This document shows, in pieces, positions 1 to 8,420 of a stretch of 64,000 nucleotides of DNA. Each line of letters starts with the position of its first letter. Position 1 is the first letter of the stretch. Source of the stretch: Rhodoferax saidenbachensis (GTDB lineage Bacteria > Pseudomonadota > Gammaproteobacteria > Burkholderiales > Burkholderiaceae_C); assembly GCF_001955715.1 (NCBI RefSeq), contig NZ_CP019239.1:3038001-3102000 (forward strand), given 5' to 3'. The translations under genes and the position numbers were made by a program. Under the pieces are notes generated by a model that saw only the letters and a program-made list of their open reading frames with translations, was not told the DNA's origin and ran no database searches.

Positions 1-1
1 C

Positions 2-508
2 TCCTCGCTCAAGGACGTGTACTGGGATGTGCGGCCCAAGCCCGAGTTCGGCACCGTGGAAGTGCGCGTGTTTGACACCCCGCTGTCCGTGCACAAGGCC
101 GTGGCGCTGGCCGCGTTCACCCGTGGCTGCGCTGATCTCGTGCTGCGTGGAGAACTAAAGCTGCCACCCGACGCGACGCCGCCCACCGCAGAACGGGTGA
201 GCCGCTTTCTGGCCTGCCGCGATGGCATGGACGCCACGCTCTACAACCCGTTCAGCATGACATGGATGCCGGTGCGGCAATGGCTCGGTGAGCTGGTGGA
301 CAGGATCGCGCATACGCCCGTGTCCGAATCCGACCTGCAACACATCCACGCCCTGCAAGCGCACTGCGATACCGTACAGGACTGCGCAGTGATGCGCCAG
401 GTGCGTGCAGACACCGTGGCCAACGACAACCCCAACGGCGATGTGATGCACGGTCTGGCAGAAAACTCGCGCGTGCTCAGCGAGCGGCTTTTCACGCCGC
501 TGCATTAA
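2..508 (+). CDS. ybdK: Carboxylate-amine ligase, YbdK/GCS2 family (3' part only)
   Basis: The reading frame is open from the window edge, so only the last 168 residues are present of a family usually near 370 residues. The conserved C-terminal stretch YWDVRPKPEFGTVEVRVFD is typical of the YbdK branch of the glutamate-cysteine ligase 2 superfamily, ATP-grasp-like enzymes that join a carboxylate to an amine. E. coli YbdK has weak glutamate-cysteine ligase activity in vitro, but the in vivo substrate is not settled. The gene ends 4 bp before the convergent NYN-domain gene, with no obvious terminator between them. Family assignment is good; the catalytic N-terminal half cannot be checked here. 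Confidence 0.88.
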   Translation, partial: SSLKDVYWDVRPKPEFGTVEVRVFDTPLSVHKAVALAAFTRGCADLVLRGELKLPPDATPPTAERVSRFLACRDGMDATLYNPFSMTWMPVRQWLGELVDRIAHTPVSESDLQHIHALQAHCDTVQDCAVMRQVRADTVANDNPNGDVMHGLAENSRVLSERLFTPLH

Positions 509-512
509 TGCG

Positions 513-1259
513 TTAGCTCTTGGAGGTGGCGGCCTTGCGGCGTACGTGCAGGTGCGTCTGCATCGCATCGCCCTCGCCCGATTTCACTTCCTTGACTTCC
601 AGGTACGCGGCCTGCTGGCGGATCAGTTCGCCAAGCTTGGAGACACCGTAGTTGCGCGGGTCAAAAGCGGGATTGCTGCGGGTAATCTGGCTACCCAGCG
701 CTGAGAGTGTGGTCCAGCCATCCTCACGCGCGATGGCGTTCAGCGCGTTGAGCAGCATGGGCTTGAGCTTGGGCAGCTCGGCCACGGGCTCGTGGCCGAG
801 CTTGGCTTCTTCAGGCTCGTTGCGCAAAATTTCGGTGTAGATGAACTTGTCACATGCGGCCACAAAGGGCTCAGGTGTTTTGCGTTCGCCAAAACCGTAG
901 ACCACCAACCCCGCCTCGCGGATGCGGGTGGCCAGGCGGGTGAAATCGCTGTCACTGCTAACGAGACAAAAGCCATCCACGCTGCCGGTGTGCAGCACGT
1001 CCATGGCGTCGATGATGAGGGCGGAGTCGGTGGCGTTTTTGCCACTGGTGTAGCTGAACTGCTGTATGGGCTGGATAGCCATGGTGTGCAGCACCTCTTT
1101 CCAACCCTTGAGGTTGGTCGTGGTCCAGTCGCCATAGGCGCGCTTGATGGTGGCGGTGCCATAACGCGACACCTCGGCCAGCAGTTCTTGAATGACAGAA
1201 GCCTGTGCGTTGTCTGCGTCGATGAGGACAGCGAGCTTCTGGTTGGTATTGGTAGCCAT
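513..1259 (-). CDS. NYN-domain (PIN-like) protein with C-terminal LOTUS/OST-HTH domain
   Basis: This 248-aa protein begins with a NYN fold (about residues 8-150), seen in the acidic pair of LAVLIDADNA (D14, D16) and in a later TDSALIIDAMD and SSDSDF. These Asp residues form the metal site of PIN-like ribonucleases. Residues about 165-235 match the LOTUS/OST-HTH type, a small RNA-binding winged helix often joined to NYN domains (LabA-like proteins). A role in RNA cleavage or decay is inferred from the architecture; no substrate can be named. The ATG at 1259 follows an AGGGGAGGTTGCC ribosome-binding stretch. It is transcribed alone, convergent with the ligase gene. Confidence 0.85.
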   Translation of the reverse strand: MATNTNQKLAVLIDADNAQASVIQELLAEVSRYGTATIKRAYGDWTTTNLKGWKEVLHTMAIQPIQQFSYTSGKNATDSALIIDAMDVLHTGSVDGFCLVSSDSDFTRLATRIREAGLVVYGFGERKTPEPFVAACDKFIYTEILRNEPEEAKLGHEPVAELPKLKPMLLNALNAIAREDGWTTLSALGSQITRSNPAFDPRNYGVSKLGELIRQQAAYLEVKEVKSGEGDAMQTHLHVRRKAATSKS

Positions 1260-1332
1260 GGCAACCTCCCCTGTAGTTGCACCATCGTACAGGGGCGGCA
1301 GCCGGCCCGGCTACCGGGGCTTCGGGACGGGT

Positions 1333-1608
1333 TTAGACCGCGCCGGATTCGTGGCGGTCAGCCGCGGCGAACAGGTCGCTGGCAAAGCCAGGGTCAGTGC
1401 GTTGGAAGGTGGACGCAAAGGCGCGCAGTTCTTCGGCTTCCTGAAATACGGTTTTGGCTTCCGCAGAGACGGCTGCTGGGGCGAAAGCGGTGAACCAGAT
1501 GGCAGAAACCAGATCCCGACCCGCCACCAACAAGGCGTGCACCGAGGCGCCCACGGTGGGTTGCTGTTTTTGGGGAAGGGAAAGTGCGTTCAAAGTGGTG
1601 CTGCTCAT
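1333..1608 (-). CDS. Small hypothetical protein (91 aa)
   Basis: I do not recognise a family. The 91-aa product begins MSSTTLNALSLPQ, has a central alanine-rich hydrophobic stretch (about residues 22-50, VHALLVAGRDLVSAIWFTAF) that could be an amphipathic or weakly membrane-associated helix, and ends in a charged tail. A good CAGGAG lies 6 bp before the ATG, supporting the start. The gene is divergent from the MBL-fold hydrolase at 1760, and the space between them holds two copies of a palindrome (1649-1685) that probably controls one or both genes. The strong upstream signals make this a real gene although its function is unknown. Confidence 0.6.
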   Translation of the reverse strand: MSSTTLNALSLPQKQQPTVGASVHALLVAGRDLVSAIWFTAFAPAAVSAEAKTVFQEAEELRAFASTFQRTDPGFASDLFAAADRHESGAV

Positions 1609-1648
1609 AGGGGACTCCTGTAAAACTCGGTCATGTTGCAGTGCAGTA

Positions 1649-1685
1649 TAGGGTAAACCCTAGATTCATTCAAGGGTTTACCCTA
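1649..1685. promoter_or_regulatory. Twin palindromic operator in divergent intergenic region
   Basis: Two copies of the palindrome AGGGTwwACCCT lie between divergent genes: TAGGGTAAACCCTA at 1649-1662 and AGGGTTTACCCT at 1673-1684. Their centres are 23 bp apart, about two helical turns, so a dimeric regulator could bind both on the same DNA face. I do not know the cognate regulator and none is encoded next to it. Confidence 0.6.
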
Positions 1686-1759
1686 ATAACCACAGTCCAT
1701 GTCTGCCATCAGCCTCAGACTTCTTCTGGACACAGAACTATTGCAAGAGAAAAACACCC

Positions 1760-2866
1760 ATGAAACGCTGGAAAACGCTAGCCAAAGCGCTGCTGGTATT
1801 GGCCCTGGTACTAGGCCTGCTCACCTGGCTGGTCTTTCGCCTGCCCGGCTTTGGCGGCGTCGCTGAGGGCGCGCGACTGGCACGCATGCAGGCTTCGCCC
1901 CAGTTCCATAACGGCCGTTTTGAAAACACCCCACCTTACGTGAGTGATATGTCCTTGCGGCGCGAGCTGCACGACTACCTGGGCGAACAGGTGCGCGAAC
2001 CCGGCTTTCCCGTACCGGTAGTCCCCATGACGGCAGCGCAACTGACCACACCCGCGGCACCGGGCCTGCGCGCCTGGTGGCTGGGGCATGCCAGTGCGCT
2101 GGTTGAGATAGACGGTGTGCGCATCCTGACCGACCCGGTGTTTTCACAACGCACATCGCCGGTCCAGTTCGTCGGCCCCAAGCGGATGCACCCGGTGCCG
2201 CTGCCATTGGCGCAATGGAAGAACATTGACGCAGTGGTCATTTCACACGACCACTTTGACCATCTGGACATGGACACCGTGAAGCAACTCGCACAGGGTG
2301 GCACGCATTTCTTTGTCGGCCTGGGCATTGGTGCGCATCTGGAGCGCTGGAACGTGCCTGCGGCCCAGATCCATGAGATGGATTGGTGGGAACAAGCCAG
2401 CTTCAAGGGCGTGACCATTCACTGCACGCCAGCGCGCCATTACTCGGGCCGTACCAGTATGAACAATTCCACGCTGTGGGCATCCTGGATGGTGAAGGGC
2501 CCCACCCATTCGATGTACTACAGCGGCGACACCGGCTACGCGGGCCACTTCAAGGCCATTCGCGAGAAGCTGGGCGCGCCGGAGCTGGCACTGGTCAAGG
2601 TAGGTGCGTATGGCGACACGTGGATGGACATCCACATGAACCCCGAGTCCGCCATTACCGCAGTGCAAGACCTGGGCGCCACCACGCTGCTGCCGGTGCA
2701 CTGGGCCACGTTCAACCTGGCGTACCACGCATGGGCCGAGCCCGTGGTGCGCACATTGGCAGCAGCCAAGGCCCAGGGCGTGCAGGTGGTAACGCCGCGT
2801 GCAGGCGAGAAGTTTGAGTTTGGCCAGCCATTCCAAAACCTGCCCTGGTATCTGCCTGCGAAATGA
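1760..2866 (+). CDS. MBL-fold metallohydrolase, NAPE-PLD/RomA-like, membrane anchored
   Basis: The 368-aa product has an N-terminal signal anchor (about residues 8-30, LAKALLVLALVLGLLTWLVF) followed by a metallo-beta-lactamase fold. The zinc motif SHDHFDHLD (HxHxDH) is near residues 164-172, a later CTPARHYSGR supplies another His, SGDTGY the bridging Asp and LPVHWATF the last His. This set fits the branch that includes N-acyl-phosphatidylethanolamine phospholipase D and bacterial RomA/UlaG-like proteins. Placement at the membrane suggests a lipid or cell-envelope substrate, but this is inference. The ATG at 1760 follows GCAAGAG. It is divergent from the small gene at 1608 and shares the palindromic control region. 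Confidence 0.85.
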   Translation: MKRWKTLAKALLVLALVLGLLTWLVFRLPGFGGVAEGARLARMQASPQFHNGRFENTPPYVSDMSLRRELHDYLGEQVREPGFPVPVVPMTAAQLTTPAAPGLRAWWLGHASALVEIDGVRILTDPVFSQRTSPVQFVGPKRMHPVPLPLAQWKNIDAVVISHDHFDHLDMDTVKQLAQGGTHFFVGLGIGAHLERWNVPAAQIHEMDWWEQASFKGVTIHCTPARHYSGRTSMNNSTLWASWMVKGPTHSMYYSGDTGYAGHFKAIREKLGAPELALVKVGAYGDTWMDIHMNPESAITAVQDLGATTLLPVHWATFNLAYHAWAEPVVRTLAAAKAQGVQVVTPRAGEKFEFGQPFQNLPWYLPAK

Positions 2867-2878
2867 CGGGCACGCCGC

Positions 2879-4351
2879 TTAGGCGCTGGTCACAAAGTCG
2901 ATAAAACCACGCTCCACATTGGCCGACACCAATTGCACCCGCAGCTTGTTGCCCACCTGGAGCGATGTCGCACCGCCCACCACCTTGCCTTCGGCGGGCG
3001 GGTTGAACAGGCGCACCCAGACGCCGTCTGCGGCCACACCCGTGACGATGGCGTCGAAGTGCTGGCCAATGCGCGACTCCAGCAGCAGCGCCGCTTCTGA
3101 CTTGCGCATCTGGCGCTCCACCTTTTGCGCCGCGTCTTCCTGGCGTGTGCAGTACTCGGCCAATGCACCCAGCTCGGCATGGGAATACGGCGATGGCTGG
3201 TCGACCAGCGCGGCCTTGACCAGGCGCTGCGTGATGAGGTCCGGGAAACGGCGGTTGGGCGCGGTGGAGTGCGTGTAATCGCTGACCGCCAGTCCGAAGT
3301 GGCCGATGGGCGGGCCACCGGGCGACTCCAGCACATACTCACCGCGGCCCATGAGCTTGACGATGACCAGCGACAGATCGGGAAAACGCAGCGGGTCGAT
3401 CCGGTGGCGTTTGGCCAGGAAGTCTTCCAGCGCCTTGGAGTCGGGCTCCAGTGGCAAGACATCGCCATACTCCTTGGCCACCGCCACAATCCGCAACCAG
3501 CGGTCGGGCGAGCGCACCACGCGGCGCAGTGATGCAACCCCTTGGGAGGCCAGGTAGCGCGCGGTACAGGTGTTGGTCGCAATCATCACCTCTTCAATCA
3601 ACTGGCGCGCGCGGTTGTGCGCTTGCAGTTGGATGTCGGCCACACGTTCACCCTCAAACACCACACGCGGCTGGAAGGTCTCAAACTCCAGCGCGCCATC
3701 GGAGTGGCGGCGCACGCGCAGTTGCTGGGCCACGGCGTCTTGCGTGCGCAGTTGCGTATCCATGCCAGGTATGGCTGCCGCTACGGCAGGTAGTGCACCT
3801 GTACCAAGCAGCCATGCGCTCACGGCGTCGTACGCCAGCTTGACCTGGTTACGCACTTTGGCGCGGTAGATGGTAAAGCCCGCCAGTGTGGCGTCTGCGT
3901 TGAACACCATTTCAGTCACCACGGCCAGACGGTCCTCATGCGGATTCAGTGACGTCAGGTCGGTGGACAGGCGCTCAGGCAGCATGGGGAAGATGCGCGC
4001 CGACGTGTAGACCGAGGTGGTGTTGGTGCGGGCGTGTTCGTCAATCGGCGTGCCCGGCTTGACCAGCGCATCCACATCGGCAATGGCCACGTACAGGCGC
4101 ACGGCCCCTGCGGGCAGCACTTCACAGACGGTGAGTTGGTCCAGATCACGCGAGTCGTCGTTGTCGATGGAGCACCACAACAAGGCGGTCAGGTCGCGGA
4201 TGCTGGCCCCCTGCTCCTGACCGGGGCCGGTGATGCCTGACAACTGGCGCTCTATCGCGGGCAGAAACTCGGGCCGCAGCCCGCGCTCCGCCATGGCATG
4301 GGTGGCAATGCGAACCAGGTCGCTACGTTGGTGGGGGTGATGGGAGGGCAT
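2879..4351 (-). CDS. RNB-domain exoribonuclease (RNase II/R family, short form)
   Basis: At 490 aa this is shorter than RNase R (about 800) or RNase II (about 640). The RNB catalytic core is clear: IDNDDSRDLDQ supplies the Asp cluster that binds two magnesium ions, and LYVAIADVDALV plus ERLSTDLTSLNP follow as in the family. A C-terminal OB/S1-like segment (about residues 420-490) ends in GFIDFV. The usual N-terminal cold-shock domains are missing, so substrate handling should differ from RNase R. The predicted activity is processive 3' to 5' hydrolysis of RNA. The gene is convergent with the MBL hydrolase, 12 bp apart. Confidence 0.87.
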   Translation of the reverse strand: MPSHHPHQRSDLVRIATHAMAERGLRPEFLPAIERQLSGITGPGQEQGASIRDLTALLWCSIDNDDSRDLDQLTVCEVLPAGAVRLYVAIADVDALVKPGTPIDEHARTNTTSVYTSARIFPMLPERLSTDLTSLNPHEDRLAVVTEMVFNADATLAGFTIYRAKVRNQVKLAYDAVSAWLLGTGALPAVAAAIPGMDTQLRTQDAVAQQLRVRRHSDGALEFETFQPRVVFEGERVADIQLQAHNRARQLIEEVMIATNTCTARYLASQGVASLRRVVRSPDRWLRIVAVAKEYGDVLPLEPDSKALEDFLAKRHRIDPLRFPDLSLVIVKLMGRGEYVLESPGGPPIGHFGLAVSDYTHSTAPNRRFPDLITQRLVKAALVDQPSPYSHAELGALAEYCTRQEDAAQKVERQMRKSEAALLLESRIGQHFDAIVTGVAADGVWVRLFNPPAEGKVVGGATSLQVGNKLRVQLVSANVERGFIDFVTSA

Positions 4352-4410
4352 GGGGCAATATATACCTGAGCCCTCAACCGGCGCAGACGTCGGGTGCGCC
4401 GGTCACTGCG

Positions 4411-5418
4411 TCAATAGTGGATGCCGTTCCTCTGCACAAACAGTTCGTATTCTGCGTAGTTGTCTTCGGCGAGCTTCTTCATCTCGGAAATTTTCTTGAG
4501 CCGTTCACGGTAATAGGTGGTGCCGGTCCATTGGAGCAGCGGATCTGTGGTGTTCCAGCGGGTGGAAGAACCCAGCTTGGTGTAGGTGGCGACATTGATG
4601 ATCTGCGCGCACTGGAAATAATTACCCACATGGGACAGGCGGCGCATGAACTCAAATATCGGGTTGCCTTGTTTACACGCCTCGGCCCACATTTTTTCCG
4701 AATTGATCTTGGCCTGGTTGAATGACTCCAGCGCTTCCAGGACATGGTGGTCATAAAAACCCTGCTGAGCGGGAGGTGCCTTCTTGCGCTCGGCAGTCCA
4801 TCCTTCCATCTTCACCGCTCCGATCCATTTGTTCTTGCCCGGATCGTTACGTATCAGCAGATCGATGGCAACGCCATAACTGTCCATGAACTTCTCAAAC
4901 TTTCCCTCCGCCAGACTGAGCTTGCGACCCATGCCTTCAAACTGGGCGTCGGCCTCTTTCATGAGGTAAATCGCGTGGTTCGCAGCCATGTCCAGATGTC
5001 CCGACTGACCGGACGCATGGATATTGATCTTGGGCGGCTCGTCATCGATCAGGCTCCACACATAGGGGATCAGCTTTTCGTGCTGCTTCTCGCGGTTCGA
5101 GTAGGCCTCTCGCAGCATCAGCGCCAAGCCCAGAACACCGGCAGTCACCGCCACCTGTGGCCCGCCCACGGCCATGACAAAGGCTGTGCCCGCCGCTGCA
5201 GAGGAAGCGATGGCCGCAATACCCGCCCCCATGCCCAACAAGCCACCCGCCTGGCCGATGTTGTTCAATGCGGCCACGGCTGTTTCCTGCCTCAATCCGG
5301 GGCTATAGGTTTTGACCCGATCACGCGCCGAATGGGCAATGCGCCTGAAAGGCGATGTAAATCCTTTCAGCTTGACGCCGCCGGGCTCCCGAAAGTCGCT
5401 AAAACAGTTCTTAGTCAC
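4411..5418 (-). CDS. Unrecognised protein with glycine-rich hydrophobic region (335 aa)
   Basis: I do not recognise this family. Residues about 50-105 form a long glycine/alanine-rich hydrophobic region (QAGGLLGMGAGIAAIASSAA, then VAVTAGVLGLALML) broken by a GGPQ turn, which could be a membrane hairpin. The flanks are soluble: a basic N-terminus (about 1-45) and a mostly helical, Lys/Trp-rich C-terminal domain (about 115-335). No signal peptide is seen. Both the gene and its upstream 130 bp look more AT-rich than the neighbours, suggesting lateral acquisition. A pore-forming or membrane-acting role is possible but is only inference. It stands alone between a minus-strand RNase gene and a divergent methyltransferase. 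Confidence 0.7.
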   Translation of the reverse strand: MTKNCFSDFREPGGVKLKGFTSPFRRIAHSARDRVKTYSPGLRQETAVAALNNIGQAGGLLGMGAGIAAIASSAAAGTAFVMAVGGPQVAVTAGVLGLALMLREAYSNREKQHEKLIPYVWSLIDDEPPKINIHASGQSGHLDMAANHAIYLMKEADAQFEGMGRKLSLAEGKFEKFMDSYGVAIDLLIRNDPGKNKWIGAVKMEGWTAERKKAPPAQQGFYDHHVLEALESFNQAKINSEKMWAEACKQGNPIFEFMRRLSHVGNYFQCAQIINVATYTKLGSSTRWNTTDPLLQWTGTTYYRERLKKISEMKKLAEDNYAEYELFVQRNGIHY

Positions 5419-5549
5419 ACGATTTCCTTTGAAAATGAGTACCCGGCTATTGCGCCCAAGGCCCCGAACGATATAACACCCAGTGCCTATTGCAAACCCA
5501 TTTGGAAATATATAAATAACGATGGCACGTCACCCACTCAACCCACCCC

Positions 5550-6155
5550 ATGGCCCAACCCGACCATAGCCCCTCTGCCGAGCGCAACAAGCAACCCATT
5601 CTGGAAGTGCTGCAGACCTTTTTGCCTGCCCAAGGCACAGCGCTGGAGATTGCCTCAGGCACCGGTCAGCATGTGGTCTGGTTTGCGCAAAACATGCCGC
5701 TGTGGACCTGGCAGCCCACCGAGGTGCACAGCGGTGCGCTCTACAACATCGAGGTGCGCGCCACAGAGGCGGACCTGGCCAATGTGAACGTGGCCCTGCC
5801 ACTGGACGTGTGCAAGACGCCCTGGCAACTGGAGGACACCCCGTTTGATTTGATCCTGTGCCTCAACATGCTGCATATCGCGCCATGGGATGCGTGCGGC
5901 GCACTGATGCAAGGCGCGGCGACACACCTGACACCGAGCGGCAAGCTGGTTACCTACGGCCCCTACTTTGAAGCCGATGTGACACCTACGCCAAGCAATC
6001 TGGACTTCGACCAGAGCCTGCGCGCGCACGACCCGCGCTGGGGCATACGACAGTTGGGTGATGTGGCGCAACAAGCGGCGGCAGCGGGTCTGAGGCTCAG
6101 CGCACGCCATGCCATGCCCGCCAACAACCTGCTGTTGGTCTGGGAAAGGGGTTGA
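5550..6155 (+). CDS. DUF938 SAM-dependent methyltransferase-like protein
   Basis: The 201-aa protein has the hallmark DUF938 start, with SAERNKQPIL followed by the SAM-binding loop LEIASGTGQHVVWFA (about residues 32-46) and the acidic and LNMLHIAPW motifs of a Rossmann methyltransferase. The family, related to human METTL26, lacks a firmly established substrate. The length fits the family's usual 200 residues. It is followed after 4 bp by a small gene and then by an 82-aa acidic protein, probably as a three-gene transcript. The upstream 130 bp are AT-rich, with TATATAAA at about 5509-5516 that could be part of a promoter. Confidence 0.88.
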   Translation: MAQPDHSPSAERNKQPILEVLQTFLPAQGTALEIASGTGQHVVWFAQNMPLWTWQPTEVHSGALYNIEVRATEADLANVNVALPLDVCKTPWQLEDTPFDLILCLNMLHIAPWDACGALMQGAATHLTPSGKLVTYGPYFEADVTPTPSNLDFDQSLRAHDPRWGIRQLGDVAQQAAAAGLRLSARHAMPANNLLLVWERG

Positions 6156-6159
6156 TGCA

Positions 6160-6411
6160 ATGCATGCACCGCTAAACCTTCGCCCGGTAAATGCCAACGT
6201 GGTGGGCGTGCACCTGGCAGACGGTGCCCATGTGGGCAACCTCAAACGCATTGGCGATGTATGGAAGTTCAAGGCCGTGGGCTACGACGCCAACGGCGCA
6301 CTAGAGCCCGGCGGTGGACCGCTCACCGACCAGCACAACGCCGAGTTCACCGCGCCCGATGCAGAAACCGTCAATGCCCGGCTGGGGCCCGCATTGCCCG
6401 GCATCGGTTAA
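6160..6411 (+). CDS. Small hypothetical protein (83 aa)
   Basis: I do not recognise this protein. It starts 4 bp after the stop of the DUF938 gene, which suggests translational coupling. The ATG at 6160 (MHAPLNLRPVNANVVG) is preferred over an upstream in-frame ATG that overlaps the methyltransferase gene. The sequence VVGVHLADGAHVGNLKRIGDVWKFKAVG looks like a compact beta-rich fold, followed by a Gly/Pro-rich linker and an acidic helix. No signal peptide, cysteines or membrane segment is visible. Its position makes it a real gene of the same transcript, but no function can be given. Confidence 0.62.
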   Translation: MHAPLNLRPVNANVVGVHLADGAHVGNLKRIGDVWKFKAVGYDANGALEPGGGPLTDQHNAEFTAPDAETVNARLGPALPGIG

Positions 6412-6443
6412 GCTCGCCGCCCCGCCTACCCAAGGAAACCAGA

Positions 6444-6692
6444 ATGAAAAAACTCAACGTCACCATCCAGCTCGAAATGTCCGTTCCCGATGACTGGGAG
6501 ATTGCGCAGACCTCTGAAGGCACCCCCGTGCTGAAGCTGCCCAACGGCCAGTTCATGGACGTAGCCATCGAGCCCCTGTTCACCGCAGACCCCGAAGACA
6601 CCTGGAGCAGTACAGAAGACGAAGACGTGCTCAACGACATCCTCGACATGGTGGAAAGCGAAGCCGTGGCGTACGAGTTCGTGACCCACTAA
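6444..6692 (+). CDS. Small acidic hypothetical protein (82 aa)
   Basis: The product begins MKKLNVTIQLEMSVPDDWE and is strongly acidic, with a run of Asp/Glu in the C-terminal half (DPEDTWSSTEDEDVLNDILD). The first part is an alternating beta-strand pattern. AAGGAAACC sits 4-12 bp before the ATG, so the start is well supported. I do not recognise a family. It is the last gene of a probable three-gene transcript with the DUF938 methyltransferase, and is convergent with the cysteine desulfurase gene. Confidence 0.65.
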   Translation: MKKLNVTIQLEMSVPDDWEIAQTSEGTPVLKLPNGQFMDVAIEPLFTADPEDTWSSTEDEDVLNDILDMVESEAVAYEFVTH

Positions 6693-6743
6693 ACACCAGG
6701 CATCCGGCTAGGGGCAACCCGCGCCAGCGGCGGAGCGCGGGGG

Positions 6744-8291
6744 CTAGGGGCGCAGCGCTAGCCCCCCGTGCACATGCCGCACGTGCACATAGCCCTGGCT
6801 GCGCAGCCACTGCGCGGCCTTCAGGCTGCGGTTGCCGCTGCGGCACACCAGCACCACGGGGGCTGCACCCGATGCCATCCACTGCGGTGCCAGTGCCCCC
6901 AAGGCACTGAGCGGTGCGCTTTCGGCAGACCAGTTGCCATGCTGCACACCCTGGCTCACTTGGTGCTCTGTACTCTCACGCACATCGAGCAGACGCGCAC
7001 CGGGGTGGGCCGAAAGATAAGCGTCCAGTTCCGTCCACTGCAAAGTCATCTCGGCCACATCGTGGGCACTGCAGGGTGCCGCCGCGGGAATGCCTGTGCC
7101 CTCCTCGGACTGCATGGCTCGCAACGCTGCGCCGCACTGGGCGATTGCCTCACAAGCCGCGTCTACCAATGCGCTGTTGACCAGTGGCCCAATCGACAGA
7201 CGCACCGCTGAGGTGGTGCGCCATGCGGGCAAGCCCATCGCCTCCAGTACATAGCTGGGCGCAGATTGGGCCGCGCTGCAGGCGCTGCCTGCACTCACAC
7301 GCAGACCTGCGGCATCCAACACATCGAGCATGGTTTTGCTGGCCAAGCCAGGTACCGAGAAATTCAGCGTGGTGGGCAGGCTGCGCGGCAGCGGCGCGTT
7401 GAATTCAATGGCAGGAAAGGCATTGCGCAGGCTGCGCTCCAGTTGGTCCCGATAGCCGCGCAGCGTGTCGTGCGAGGCAAACGTATCGCCCTGCTGCAAT
7501 GCCTGCAGCACTGCGCCCAGCGCGGCAATGCCGGGCATGTTTTCCGTGCCGGCACGCAGACCGCCCTCTTGCCCGCCGCCCGCCATCAGCGGTGTGAATG
7601 GTGCGCCGCGGCGCACGTAGAGCATGCCAATGCCTTTGGGCGCGTAGAGCTTGTGGCCGGAGAACGGCGCATAGTCGATGCGCTTGCTTTGCAGGTCCAG
7701 CCCCAGCTTGCCCAGCGCCTGCACACAGTCGACCAGCCAGAAGGTTTCGCTGTGGATGCCGTTCAAGAGCTGTTCGATAGCGGTGAGGTCAGTCACCACG
7801 CCGGTTTCGTTGTTCGCCGCCATGGTGCACAACAGTGCGGTGTCCGGCAGCCAAGCGGCCAGCGTATGGAGATCGTGTTGGCCCTGTGCGTTGACGGGTA
7901 ACGCGCGCAACTCCAGCCCCAGGCCCAGCACCTCGTTCCAATGTGCCAGTGCCTGCGGCACGGCTTTGTGTTCGGTGGCGCCATAGACCAGCAAGTGGCC
8001 CACGTTTTGACCTTGTGTGCGGCGTTGACCAATGGCGCGCAACGCGGACAGCACCGCAGTCTGTATGCCTTCGGTCGCGCCGCTGGTGAACACCACATGG
8101 CCTTCGCCCGCACCAATCACTTGCGCGGCGGTGGCGCGGGTCTGGTCCAGCAGGGCCTTGGCCACAATGCCAGTGGAGTGGCTGCTACTGGGGTTGCCAA
8201 ACTGCTCGGCCATCGCACGCGTGGCGGCAGCAATAGCGGCGGGCAACACATGGGTGGTGGCGTTGGAGTCGAGATAAATGGCTTGGGACAT
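6744..8291 (-). CDS. Cysteine desulfurase (NifS/IscS-like) fused to a C-terminal rhodanese
   Basis: The ATG at 8291 (MSQAIYLDSNATTHVLP) is chosen because it opens exactly at the conserved desulfurase N-terminus; the frame runs further upstream without homology. The product is 515 aa. Residues 1-400 form a fold-type I PLP enzyme: FSGHKLYAPKG holds the PLP lysine (about 213), VSAGSACSAAQSAP the persulfide-forming cysteine (about 337). Residues about 410-515 form a rhodanese domain with active Cys in VLVCRSGNRS (about 483). A fused pair could strip sulfur from cysteine as persulfide and pass it to the rhodanese. A GC-rich hairpin (6739-6766) overlaps the stop codon. It is divergent from a DecR-like regulator. 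Confidence 0.9.
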   Translation of the reverse strand: MSQAIYLDSNATTHVLPAAIAAATRAMAEQFGNPSSSHSTGIVAKALLDQTRATAAQVIGAGEGHVVFTSGATEGIQTAVLSALRAIGQRRTQGQNVGHLLVYGATEHKAVPQALAHWNEVLGLGLELRALPVNAQGQHDLHTLAAWLPDTALLCTMAANNETGVVTDLTAIEQLLNGIHSETFWLVDCVQALGKLGLDLQSKRIDYAPFSGHKLYAPKGIGMLYVRRGAPFTPLMAGGGQEGGLRAGTENMPGIAALGAVLQALQQGDTFASHDTLRGYRDQLERSLRNAFPAIEFNAPLPRSLPTTLNFSVPGLASKTMLDVLDAAGLRVSAGSACSAAQSAPSYVLEAMGLPAWRTTSAVRLSIGPLVNSALVDAACEAIAQCGAALRAMQSEEGTGIPAAAPCSAHDVAEMTLQWTELDAYLSAHPGARLLDVRESTEHQVSQGVQHGNWSAESAPLSALGALAPQWMASGAAPVVLVCRSGNRSLKAAQWLRSQGYVHVRHVHGGLALRP

Positions 8292-8420
8292 GGCGTGGGC
8301 TTGGATGGCGGGGTTGCCAACAAGTGTAGAAAGCGCGCTGTGCAAACGCATTCCAAATTTCATCCAATTCGCAGACAATAGAGCATGAAATTTCTATTTT
8401 TATACATTCAATAGAACAAA

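Noticed and set aside
6739..6766. Rho-independent terminator of the cysteine desulfurase gene
   Set aside because: The hairpin overlaps the stop codon and lacks a T-run, so it was not called as a terminator.
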